Positions 10,549 to 16,561 of a stretch of 16,874 nt of DNA are shown here, piece by piece. The DNA lies in NCBI GenBank assembly GCA_021847165.1, contig JAJZUH010000026.1:1-16874 (forward strand). Reading direction: 5' to 3'. This DNA is from Pseudomonadota bacterium. Lineage in GTDB: Bacteria > Pseudomonadota > Gammaproteobacteria > Burkholderiales > Gallionellaceae. The notes under the pieces were generated by a model. It did not search any database and was not told the DNA's origin. It was given only the letters and a program-made list of their open reading frames with translations. A program made the translations under genes and the position numbers. Every line of letters starts with the position of its first letter. Position 1 is the stretch's first letter.

Positions 10549-11103
10549 ATGGATCTGACAGAGAAGCAGCTCGATAGCCAAGTCATGTACAACGGCGGTT
10601 TCCTCGAGGTACTGAAGGATACTGTGTTGCTGCCCGACGGCTCTACCAGTACGCGCGAATACATCACTCATCCCGGCGCGGTCGCGGTGCTGGCTTTGCT
10701 CGATAACGGCAATCTCGTGATGGAGCGCCAATACCGTTATCCGCTGCGGCGCGAATTCATCGAGCTGCCCGCCGGCAAGATCGACGGTGGCGAAGATATC
10801 CTCGTTACTGCACAACGTGAACTGCTGGAAGAGACCGGCTATGTGGCGCGCGAATGGATACATCTCACTACGGCCTGGCCGTGCATCGGTTATGCCGATG
10901 AACGCATGGAATATTTCCTGGCGCGCGGATTGACGCATCAGGGCAGCAAGCTGGATGACGGCGAATTCCTCGAAGTGTTCGAGCTCTCCCTGAGCGAGGC
11001 CATCGAGTGGGTCCGCCTGGGCAAGATCAGCGACAGCAAATCTATCGTCGGACTGTTCTGGCTGGACAAGGTGCTGAATGCGGGCTGGAGTGCACCTAAA
11101 TAA
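10549..11103 (+). CDS. nudF: NUDIX hydrolase, probable ADP-ribose pyrophosphatase
   Basis: This 184-residue protein has a complete NUDIX box at residues 76-98: G76-x5-E82-x7-R90-E91-L-x-E94-E95-x-G97, reading GKIDGGEDILVTAQRELLEE then TGY. WPCIGYADE (110-118), about 15 residues beyond the box, matches the SPG(F/Y)-D/E-type segment of ADP-ribose pyrophosphatases. The likely reaction is hydrolysis of ADP-ribose to AMP and ribose-5-phosphate in the cytoplasm. The frame is open upstream to 10447, but the ATG at 10549 has GAGGAAG at good spacing and lies past the nuoN hairpin, so it is the start. Position after nuoN recurs in betaproteobacteria; a functional link to NADH metabolism is inference. 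The exact substrate is not proved. Confidence 0.88.
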   Translation: MDLTEKQLDSQVMYNGGFLEVLKDTVLLPDGSTSTREYITHPGAVAVLALLDNGNLVMERQYRYPLRREFIELPAGKIDGGEDILVTAQRELLEETGYVAREWIHLTTAWPCIGYADERMEYFLARGLTHQGSKLDDGEFLEVFELSLSEAIEWVRLGKISDSKSIVGLFWLDKVLNAGWSAPK

Positions 11104-11121
11104 GGCATCATTGTGGTGCGC

Positions 11122-11156
11122 AAAATTCACCAAGGCACCAAATTGGTGAATTTTTT
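11122..11156 (+). terminator. Intrinsic terminator after nudF (12-bp perfect stem plus T-run)
   Basis: AAAATTCACCAA (11122-11133) and TTGGTGAATTTT (11143-11154) are perfect reverse complements around a 9-base loop, followed by TTATTCC. The 3' arm runs into six consecutive T's. It lies 18 bases past the nudF stop and probably ends the nuo-nudF transcript. Because the arms begin with A's and end with T's it could work in both directions. The loop and 3' arm also contain an NtrC-like palindrome. Confidence 0.65.
11134..11150. promoter_or_regulatory. NtrC-like enhancer site upstream of amt
   Basis: Bases 11136-11148 read CACCAAATTGGTG, a perfect 6+1+6 palindrome. It differs at one base from the core CACCAAAATGGTG of the enteric NtrC consensus and has the same spacing. 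Its centre (11142) lies about 98 bases before the transcription start predicted from the sigma-54 promoter at 11214-11229, a normal enhancer distance. Assignment to NtrC is inferred from consensus and context. The site overlaps the terminator hairpin, so some symmetry could be due to the terminator alone. Confidence 0.5.
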
Positions 11157-11213
11157 ATTCCAAAAACCTTCCCTGAATATAATATTTCCATACAAATCAA
11201 TGCATGCAATTGA

Positions 11214-11229
11214 TGGCATGCAGATTGCA
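11214..11229 (+). promoter_or_regulatory. Sigma-54 (RpoN) promoter of amt
   Basis: The sequence TGGCATGCAGATTGCA has the -24 GG (11215-11216) and -12 GC (11227-11228) exactly ten bases apart, as sigma-54 holoenzyme requires. It differs from the core TGGCACG-N4-TTGC at one base. Predicted transcription starts near 11240, leaving a leader of about 25 bases before the amt ATG with its GGAG site. Nitrogen-limitation control through RpoN is well known for ammonium transporter genes. A perfect TATAAT at 11178-11183 lacks a matching -35 and could give at most basal sigma-70 transcription. Confidence 0.75.
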
Positions 11230-11264
11230 TTCGAACTGCCGGATTGCACTTTTTTGGAGACAAC

Positions 11265-12467
11265 ATGGAAAACTTGAAGGTCGGAAGTGATGCATTATTC
11301 ATCCTGCTGGGCGCCATCATGGTGCTGGCGATGCACGCCGGGTTCGCATTTCTGGAACTGGGGACGGTGCGCAAAAAGAACCAGGTCAATGCCCTGGTCA
11401 AGATACTTTCCGATTTCGCGGTTTCAACCTTGGCATATTTCTTCATCGGTTACAGCATCGCCTACGGCGTCAATTTCTTCACGGGGGCAGAAGAGCTGGC
11501 GCAGAAGAACGGATACGAATTGGTGAAGTTCTTCTTCCTGCTGACCTTCGCGGCAGCCATTCCGGCCATCGTCTCCGGCGGGGTAGCAGAACGTGCCCGT
11601 TTCAATCCCATGCTCGCTGCTACCTTCGTGCTGGTCGGCTTTGTCTATCCGTTCTTCGAAGGCATTGCCTGGAACCATCGTTTCGGTGTGCAGGATTGGC
11701 TGAGTGCCAGTTTTGGCGCCGAATTTCACGATTTTGCCGGTTCCGTGGTGGTGCATGCGGTGGGTGGATGGATAGGGTTGGCGGCAGTGCTGATGCTGGG
11801 CGCCCGTCATGGCCGGTACAGCAAGGAAGGGCGTATCTCAGCGCATCCGCCGTCCAGCATCCCATTCCTGGCGCTTGGCGCGTGGGTGTTGACGGTAGGC
11901 TGGTTCGGCTTCAACGTCATGTCGGCGCAGACCATCGACAAGATCAGCGGTCTGGTCGCCGTGAACTCGCTGATGGCCATGGTAGGCGGTACGCTGGTTG
12001 CGCTGTGGGCTGGCAAGAATGACCCGGGTTTCGTGCATAACGGCCCTCTTGCCGGCTTGGTGGCGGTATGTGCCGGCTCGGATGTGATGCATCCGATCGG
12101 TGCCCTCGTCGTCGGCGGCGTGGCGGGCGGGCTGTTCGTCTGGATGTTCACGCTCACGCAGAATCGCTGGAAGATAGATGATGTTCTCGGTGTGTGGCCG
12201 CTGCATGGCTTGTGCGGTGCCTGGGGAGGAATTGCTGCAGGCATTTTCGGATTGAAAGCGCTGGGTGGCGTGGGGGGCGTCAGCCTGGCGTCGCAGTTGA
12301 TCGGCACCGTGATGGGCATGGCCATCGCCTTGATCGGAGGCTTGGTGGTCTATGGTGCGATGAAAATGATGGTCGGTATCCGCCTGGACAAGGAAGAGGA
12401 ATTTAACGGTGCCGACTTGAGCATCCACAAGATCACTGCCACCCCGGAGCGCGAGTCTGGCTGGTAG
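11265..12467 (+). CDS. amt: Ammonium transporter, Amt/MEP family
   Basis: This 400-residue, roughly 11-helix inner-membrane channel for ammonium/ammonia has the expected marks of the family. These are GGVAERARF (105-113), the substrate-site Asp D156 in DFAGSVVVHAVGG, the twin pore histidines H164 and H314 (WPLHGLCGAWGG), and GWFGFN (212-217) with the gate Phe. The frame is open upstream to a TTG at 11244, but the ATG at 11265 follows GGAG at correct spacing and the predicted sigma-54 start lies at about 11240. There is no signal peptide, unlike E. coli AmtB. No glnK/PII gene adjoins. It probably supplies nitrogen when ammonium is scarce. Confidence 0.93.
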   Translation: MENLKVGSDALFILLGAIMVLAMHAGFAFLELGTVRKKNQVNALVKILSDFAVSTLAYFFIGYSIAYGVNFFTGAEELAQKNGYELVKFFFLLTFAAAIPAIVSGGVAERARFNPMLAATFVLVGFVYPFFEGIAWNHRFGVQDWLSASFGAEFHDFAGSVVVHAVGGWIGLAAVLMLGARHGRYSKEGRISAHPPSSIPFLALGAWVLTVGWFGFNVMSAQTIDKISGLVAVNSLMAMVGGTLVALWAGKNDPGFVHNGPLAGLVAVCAGSDVMHPIGALVVGGVAGGLFVWMFTLTQNRWKIDDVLGVWPLHGLCGAWGGIAAGIFGLKALGGVGGVSLASQLIGTVMGMAIALIGGLVVYGAMKMMVGIRLDKEEEFNGADLSIHKITATPERESGW

Positions 12468-12530
12468 GAGTTGTTGCGACTGGAAACTATAAAGTCTGTC
12501 AGGTTGTAATTAAGCCAGTCTGGATAAGAC

Positions 12531-12541
12531 GAGACAGTCTC
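12531..12541. repeat. Short dyad GAGACAGTCTC between amt and the small ORF
   Basis: This is a perfect 5+1+5 palindrome in the leader of the 32-residue ORF. A related GTCTGGATAAGAC arrangement lies immediately upstream (12518-12530). It could be an operator or a minor RNA structure; no function can be assigned from sequence. Confidence 0.3.
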
Positions 12542-12595
12542 ACCAGAATATTGTGAAACCGGATTCTTTCGTTTCGGGAATATGGAGATAAACCA

Positions 12596-12694
12596 ATGAG
12601 TGGTTATTTTGGATTGGCATTGCTTTGGGCCTGGGTATTCGGATTTCTCGGAACGCTCATCTACCTGCACAAGAAAAAATACTTTCCGGAATGA
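12596..12694 (+). CDS. 32-residue single-pass membrane protein downstream of amt
   Basis: The ATG is preceded by GGAGATAAACC, a good ribosome binding site. The 32 codons give an N-terminal hydrophobic helix (GYFGLALLWAWVFGFLGTLIYL, about residues 3-24, written here as the span from Gly3 to Leu24) and a basic C-terminus HKKKYFPE. By the positive-inside rule this predicts N-out, C-in topology. I do not recognise the family. Size and layout resemble small accessory subunits of membrane complexes (CcoQ/CydX-type), but no sequence identity is claimed. It lies 128 bases after amt, with short dyads between, so it may share the amt transcript or have its own promoter. Confidence 0.6.
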   Translation: MSGYFGLALLWAWVFGFLGTLIYLHKKKYFPE

Positions 12695-12713
12695 TCCGGT
12701 AACTCATGTTAGG

Positions 12714-12733
12714 TCGGCATAGGGGCATGCCGA
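12714..12733 (+). repeat. Hairpin between convergent small ORF and lipoprotein gene
   Basis: TCGGCAT and ATGCCGA form a perfect 7-bp stem around AGGGGC, 20 bases after the stop of the 32-residue ORF and in the convergent gap before the minus-strand lipoprotein gene. Position suggests a transcript end, but no T-run follows on either strand, so a Rho-independent terminator is not supported. Confidence 0.35.
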
Positions 12734-12863
12734 ATGTCCCGCTATGCCTTTGCCGGCTTTGGGTAAGAAAAACCGGGTTCTCGGCCTCATCTGCAACACG
12801 TCGTCTGCTTGCGCAGTTCAGGGCGTTGCATCGACCGGTTGAATCTGCAGAGGCCAGCTCGCA

Positions 12864-14135
12864 CTAAGGTCGTACCAGTTCCGCGACAATTGCGTCGCAG
12901 ATGATTTTGATTTGCTTTTCAGTCATCGGCGGAAACATGCAGATTCCGTCCGGCGAGCAAGTTGCATGGCTCAGCGCTGTTGCCTTGTACTGCCTTCGAA
13001 TGAGGAGTGTTTTGCCGGGCAGCTTGTAGAAGGCCACGTCGGCATCGATGTATGGGCTCCCGCTCATCACCCCGACCCAGTAGTAACGTTCCTGGCTGAT
13101 AAATTTGAAGTCGTTGATGGTTACAACGGCGAGCATGGACGTTCCCGGATCTTCTATCGATGGGGTGTCGCGGATGCTCACCTTCAGGTCGTGAGCGGCA
13201 GCGGAGACCGCGATGGTGCTGTTCCATTCGGTGCGAAATCGTTCCCAGTCCGGGGAGTCGGAAACTTTGCCGCCCTGAACGACGAACGCGAAGCGTTTTG
13301 CAGGCTCCGCGCCAACGTTAATCCTGGGGGCGTTGCAGGGGGATATCTGGAAGTCTGTTTCGCATCCCGCGCGCGACACGGACTCGAGTGCAATGCGTAC
13401 CGCATTTGCGTTGCGCACGTCGTCGTTGAAGAGATCTTCGCGGGAAACGGGTATGAAGATATTTCCGGAAATCTTGTTCAAGACCTGAATCCCGCCCTGG
13501 TCGGCGTACATCCTGTTGCCGGAGATGTCTTCAATCGAAACTGCCAGCGAATACGCCTTGACTGTGCCCTCTTCATGCGGGCCTTCAAGCAGGTATGACG
13601 CTGGCTCGGTTGCTAACTTTATGACTCCCTTACCGACCAGACCGGTCATGGATTGTATAGTTTCCGTCACGCCATCCCAGGTGGCCCATTGGTCATGCCA
13701 TGGCGCATCTACCAGCCGGATGCTGGGGTAGAGCACTGCGTCAGCGTTGAATTTTGCAGCCAATCCTGCGCGCGTGGCCTTCAGCGTCGCCGCATACTTC
13801 TCATCGTCCCGCTTGCCGGAATAGGCATCGAAATAACCGCCCTGCTTGTCCTTCGCCTGTTCGAATAATGCTGCATACTCCTGCGACGGCACCACATCGT
13901 ATCCGGCGTCGCGCAGTATGGCTGCGATCAATGGCTCGAACTTTCCTGCGACCGGCTCAGGATCTGTCAGGTCCGCAGGGGCGGTCAACGGTGCGATGGC
14001 AATGGTCCTGACCTTGGCATAGAACTCGTCGTGCGCAAGCGTGAAACGGCTGGGAGGCTCCTGAGGGACGATGGCGCAGCCGCCCGCGAACAGGGCAAAC
14101 AACAAAGCCACAACGGCTGCCAGCTGTCGCTGCAT
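12864..14135 (-). CDS. Predicted outer-membrane lipoprotein, function unknown
   Basis: This 423-residue protein begins with a basic n-region and hydrophobic helix ending in a lipobox (FAGGC, Cys20), with Ala at +2, so export, lipidation and outer-membrane sorting are likely. The mature part starts AIVPQEPPSRF and soon reads VRTIAIAPLTAPADL, then LRDAGYDVVPSQEYAALF. That beta-strand/helix pattern recalls the N-terminal fold of CsgG/TolB/DUF799-like lipoproteins; this is only a resemblance. Two further Cys (in GCETDFQISPC) may form a disulfide. Three ATGs in a row start the frame (14141, 14138, 14135). AGGAG lies one base before the first and seven before the third, so I chose the third. It stands alone, convergent with the amt region. 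Confidence 0.75.
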   Translation of the reverse strand: MQRQLAAVVALLFALFAGGCAIVPQEPPSRFTLAHDEFYAKVRTIAIAPLTAPADLTDPEPVAGKFEPLIAAILRDAGYDVVPSQEYAALFEQAKDKQGGYFDAYSGKRDDEKYAATLKATRAGLAAKFNADAVLYPSIRLVDAPWHDQWATWDGVTETIQSMTGLVGKGVIKLATEPASYLLEGPHEEGTVKAYSLAVSIEDISGNRMYADQGGIQVLNKISGNIFIPVSREDLFNDDVRNANAVRIALESVSRAGCETDFQISPCNAPRINVGAEPAKRFAFVVQGGKVSDSPDWERFRTEWNSTIAVSAAAHDLKVSIRDTPSIEDPGTSMLAVVTINDFKFISQERYYWVGVMSGSPYIDADVAFYKLPGKTLLIRRQYKATALSHATCSPDGICMFPPMTEKQIKIICDAIVAELVRP

Positions 14136-14614
14136 CATCATTCTCCTTCAGCGCATCCCATTAAGCGATTGGTGCCACATTTTTCCGTGGCATTGTGTTG
14201 CAGCGCCTTAAACCCCGGCGGTTGGGCAAGGCCGAACCATGCTTGTCCGGTTGCATAGCTTGAGGTGGATCATTGCGTGTCCCTTGTTGGACGAGATTGC
14301 GTAAAAAACGCCAAATCAAGGTCCGGCCAGCATTGCCTATAGAGCCGCGCTCTTCAGATTTCGCGTTCGGTGCCGCAAATTATATGCGAAGCAAAAGGTC
14401 ATCAAGCAAGGCGATTGCGCAAGAAACATTTGTAAGCCGCGAAAAATTCGCACGCTTCAAGAAATATGGGAAGGTGCTTGGAATTCCATGTTAATCTTTT
14501 CTCGGTAAGGCGAGCCTTTCTCCTCAAGCCATGTGTGGAATTGGGTGAGCGGAAGGCCTGCATTCATGCGGTAGTCTAAGCACATCGATGATTGCCGACT
14601 TCGAGGAGCGAGGC
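14136..14614. other. Gene-free stretch between divergent lipoprotein and regulator genes
   Basis: This stretch of about 480 bases must hold the promoter for the minus-strand lipoprotein gene and probably that of the plus-strand regulator cluster, but no box pair is convincing. Two dyads are seen. TGCCAC (14173-14178) pairs with GTGGCA (14187-14192) and falls in the lipoprotein mRNA leader. AAGGC-GA-GCCTT spans 14507-14518. Short frames here (14273-14494 plus; 14457-14660 minus) lack ribosome binding sites and recognisable content. No tRNA or repeat array is visible. Confidence 0.5.
14603..14608 (+). promoter_or_regulatory. Ribosome binding site of the 62-residue ORF
   Basis: GAGGAG lies six bases before the ATG at 14615. 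It decides that start over the earlier in-frame ATG at 14588, which has no such site. The response regulator gene downstream has no good site of its own, so this may be the main ribosome entry point for both. Confidence 0.5.
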
Positions 14615-14803
14615 ATGGCTGAGCTTGTTGAATCTGTTGCTGTCCGCGAACATGTTGCATGTCGCAATGAGCCGTTCCGCTCGGCCATGCGCTCGGTGCA
14701 TGCGTGTCCGCTTATTGATGGGAGCCTGAACTGCATGACAGATGTTTGCGCTGTCATGCCCCGCAAGATTTCCCATAATTTTTTGCGGACGCGGGTGTCA
14801 TGA
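14615..14803 (+). CDS. Possible 62-residue Cys-containing protein coupled to the response regulator
   Basis: The ATG has GAGGAG at six-base spacing and the TGA stop overlaps the response regulator start as ATGA. That pair of signals is typical of a real, translationally coupled upstream gene. The product has no membrane helix or signal peptide. It carries Cys16, Cys31, Cys40 and Cys45, and a basic C-terminus (PRKISHNFLRTRVS). I do not recognise a family. The stretch CPLIDGSLNCMTDV..VMP weakly echoes CPFVD..GAIN..CMIVDVSMP in the neighbouring regulator, so a decayed duplicate receiver fragment is an alternative. Codon choice is similar to its neighbour. It could still be a chance frame. Confidence 0.42.
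   Translation: MAELVESVAVREHVACRNEPFRSAMRSVHACPLIDGSLNCMTDVCAVMPRKISHNFLRTRVS
14761..14788 (+). repeat. Dyad before the regulator start
   Basis: CCGCAA (14761-14766) and TTGCGG (14783-14788) are perfect complements with 16 bases between, ending 11 bases before the regulator ATG. In mRNA this could fold and limit independent initiation at the regulator, leaving translation dependent on the upstream small ORF. As DNA it could be an operator for autoregulation. Both roles are inference. Confidence 0.35.
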
Positions 14804-15477
14804 GTAGCCGGGGCAGGGTGTTCGTCGTGGATGATGACGCAGATGTGCGCGATTCCCTTGCTGTGCTGCTCGATACCGCTGGTTATTCTGTCGTCACGTT
14901 TTCGTGTGCGGAGGATTTTCTCAATCTGTGTATTCCGAACTGCGCCGAATGTCCTTTCGTCGACAAGCGCAGTCCCCTCGTACAAGGTGCGATTAATCAG
15001 TGTGCCGGATGCATGATTGTCGATGTCAGCATGCCTGGCATCACGGGGCCCATGCTCCAGCAGGAATTGCATCAGCGAGGCGTGCTGCTTCCTGTCATCT
15101 TTCTTTCCGGACATGGCACTATCCAGACAACGGTGAGTACCATCAAGGCCGGAGCGATAGACTTCCTGACCAAGCCTGTAAAGGGTTCAATATTGCTCGA
15201 TCGGGTAAAAGAAGCCTTGCAGCAAAGTGCCCAAATAAAGAAACAGTCCGAAGAATATCGGATCGTGATTTCACGCTTCGCATCGCTTACGGAGCGCGAG
15301 AAAGAGGTGCTGCTGCTGGCGGTCGCAGGACTTACCAGCAAGGAAATCGCACAACGGCTCGCTATCAGTTTCCGTACGGTTGAAATTCACCGCGCTCATG
15401 TCATGCATAAGATGGAAGCCGCCAATCTGCTCGAGCTTGCACGTATTGTCCAGATCGCTCAATCGCACCAGAACTGA
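14800..15477 (+). CDS. FixJ/NarL-type response regulator with a Cys-rich insert in the receiver domain
   Basis: This 225-residue cytoplasmic two-component regulator has an N-terminal receiver (about 4-140) and a LuxR-type DNA-binding domain (about 158-222; SLTEREKEVLLLAVAG, SKEIAQRL, RTVEIHRAHVMHKM). Receiver residues are intact: D12/D13, phospho-acceptor D75 in CMIVDVSMPG, S103 and K125. D75 is displaced by about 20 residues from the usual position near 54, because a loop between helix 2 and strand 3 contains C44-x3-C48-x2-C51 and C68-x2-C71. The spacing resembles a zinc or iron-sulfur site, though C71 also occurs in ordinary FixJ proteins. No partner kinase is in the window. It overlaps the 62-residue ORF and precedes the nitroreductase by 81 bases. 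Confidence 0.9.
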   Translation: MSSRGRVFVVDDDADVRDSLAVLLDTAGYSVVTFSCAEDFLNLCIPNCAECPFVDKRSPLVQGAINQCAGCMIVDVSMPGITGPMLQQELHQRGVLLPVIFLSGHGTIQTTVSTIKAGAIDFLTKPVKGSILLDRVKEALQQSAQIKKQSEEYRIVISRFASLTEREKEVLLLAVAGLTSKEIAQRLAISFRTVEIHRAHVMHKMEAANLLELARIVQIAQSHQN

Positions 15478-15558
15478 TGGTTGGTAAGTACTCGTACGGA
15501 TTCTCTGCTCAAGCTATTTGATGCTACTTTGCATCGCTGCGCTTTTTGGGGGGTGAGT

Positions 15559-16161
15559 ATGGACAGTCTGAGCGAGGGGTGTCGTGGCAAGAACCTGTTC
15601 GAAGCTATTCTCGCACGACGCAGCGTGCGTGCTTATGCTCCGAAATCATTGTCCCGTACGACCATCGAGACGCTGCTCGAAGCTGCTGTGCATGCACCGA
15701 CGGCCATGCATCAGGAACCATGGGCATTTGTGGTGGTGCAGAACAGACGGTTGCTGAAGCAATTATCCAATGTTGTTCTGGCGGGTGTTCTTGACGACTC
15801 CCATCGTCCGGTGGCGCATGGTTCCGACTATGGTGTCACCAGGCCGGAACTGGATGTTTTCCATGGTGCGGGAACGTTGATCGTGATTTGTGCCAAGCAT
15901 TCCGGGCCATTTGTGACTGCCGATTGCTGGCTTGCGGCAGAGAATCTGATGCTGGTGGCTTGTGAAATGGGACTGGGCAGTTGTGTCATCGGCTCATCCG
16001 TTGTTGCCTTGAATGGCAGCAAGGTGAAGACCGAGTTGCTTGATATCCCAAGCGAATATTCGGTGATTGCGCCAATCGTTGTGGGAGTGCCCAGTGGAGA
16101 AACTCCTGTCGTGTCCAGGAACCCCCCTCTTGTGTTGGCCTGGAAGGCCCAGGCATCATAA
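15559..16161 (+). CDS. FMN-dependent nitroreductase family protein
   Basis: This 200-residue protein is of the normal length for a dimeric NAD(P)H:FMN oxidoreductase. Visible are the FMN-phosphate motif RRSVRAY (20-26), PTAMHQEPWAFVVV (47-60) and the C-terminal GLGSCVIG (138-145). Substrate cannot be told from sequence; family members reduce nitroaromatics, quinones or flavins, and some act in cofactor breakdown. The frame is open to a TTG at 15481, but that gives an atypical leader. ATG 15559 follows a G-rich stretch (GGGGGGTGAGT) and starts close to the conserved domain; GTG 15553 is an alternative. It lies 81 bases after the response regulator on the same strand and may be co-transcribed. 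Confidence 0.85.
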   Translation: MDSLSEGCRGKNLFEAILARRSVRAYAPKSLSRTTIETLLEAAVHAPTAMHQEPWAFVVVQNRRLLKQLSNVVLAGVLDDSHRPVAHGSDYGVTRPELDVFHGAGTLIVICAKHSGPFVTADCWLAAENLMLVACEMGLGSCVIGSSVVALNGSKVKTELLDIPSEYSVIAPIVVGVPSGETPVVSRNPPLVLAWKAQAS

Positions 16162-16236
16162 AAATATCTGTATCAGGATTAACTGCCAGGATGGATGCAG
16201 CCTTTGTACCGCAGATATCAGATCCTCAAGTACGGA

Positions 16237-16365
16237 TCACACAAAGAAGGAAGCGATGACAATCAGCAGGAACAATGCTGCCAGCACGACAATTAATTTC
16301 TTCAGGGATTTCTCTGCCCGTTTCTTGTGTTGCGTATACAGTTCTTCATTAAGATTGTCAGGCAA
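16237..16365 (-). CDS. 42-residue single-pass membrane protein with TTG start
   Basis: On the minus strand GAGGAG lies six bases before a TTG codon. An in-frame TAA sits six codons upstream of that TTG, and there is no Met codon within, so TTG is the only sensible start. The product has a hydrophilic, charged N-terminal half (PDNLNEELYTQHKKRAEKS) and a C-terminal helix (LIVVLAALFLLIVIASFFV) ending at the stop. The topology is tail-anchored, N-terminus in the cytoplasm. I know no family for it. Its stop is 75 bases from the convergent nitroreductase stop. Confidence 0.55.
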   Translation of the reverse strand: MPDNLNEELYTQHKKRAEKSLKKLIVVLAALFLLIVIASFFV

Positions 16366-16492
16366 GATCGGCTCCTCTGGTTAGGTCTGGTTTCAATGTA
16401 GTGCGGTCATGCGAAAGTGCGTTATCGATTTTCAAATTTCATGTTTGCAGTATCGCATGTTATGCATTGCGCTGAGTCCGACTTGTTGCAAT

Positions 16493-16506
16493 TGGAAAAG
16501 TTTCCA
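16493..16506. repeat. Dyad TGGAAA-AG-TTTCCA
   Basis: This is a perfect 6-bp inverted repeat with a two-base centre, sized like an operator half-site pair for a dimeric regulator. It lies about 300 bases upstream of the right-edge gene and about 130 upstream of the minus-strand small ORF. The regulator is unknown. Confidence 0.35.
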
Positions 16507-16561
16507 GTGGATCGATTCGGCAAGCAAGTGGTTTTGCTAAATTAATTTTCATGAATGCACG

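Noticed and set aside
12511..12536. Possible promoter TTGTAA...ATAAGA before the 32-residue ORF
   Set aside because: The spacing of about 14 bases is too short and both boxes are poor.
14273..14494. 73-codon plus-strand frame in the lipoprotein-regulator gap
   Set aside because: No ribosome binding site, basic and low-information sequence, no neighbour overlap.
14457..14660. 67-codon minus-strand frame including MNAGLPLTQFHTWLEEKGSP
   Set aside because: The middle looks protein-like and might be a relic, but no ribosome binding site was found and the N-terminal part overlaps the better-supported 62-residue ORF on the other strand.
14751..14779. Possible sigma-70 promoter CTGTCA-N17-CATAAT just before the regulator
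   Set aside because: The -35 matches only four of six and it lies inside the 62-residue ORF; transcript coupling from upstream explains the layout equally well. Not strong enough to list.
14524..15114. 196-codon minus-strand frame
   Set aside because: It is antisense to the response regulator's receiver domain, with no ribosome binding site or recognisable domain.
15520..15550. GATGC-TACTTT-GCATC mini hairpin followed by CTTTTTT between regulator and nitroreductase
   Set aside because: A five-base stem separated from the T-run by several bases is too weak to call a terminator.
16067..16384. 105-codon plus-strand frame over the nitroreductase end
   Set aside because: It overlaps the clear nitroreductase in another frame and lies opposite the better-supported 42-residue minus-strand gene.
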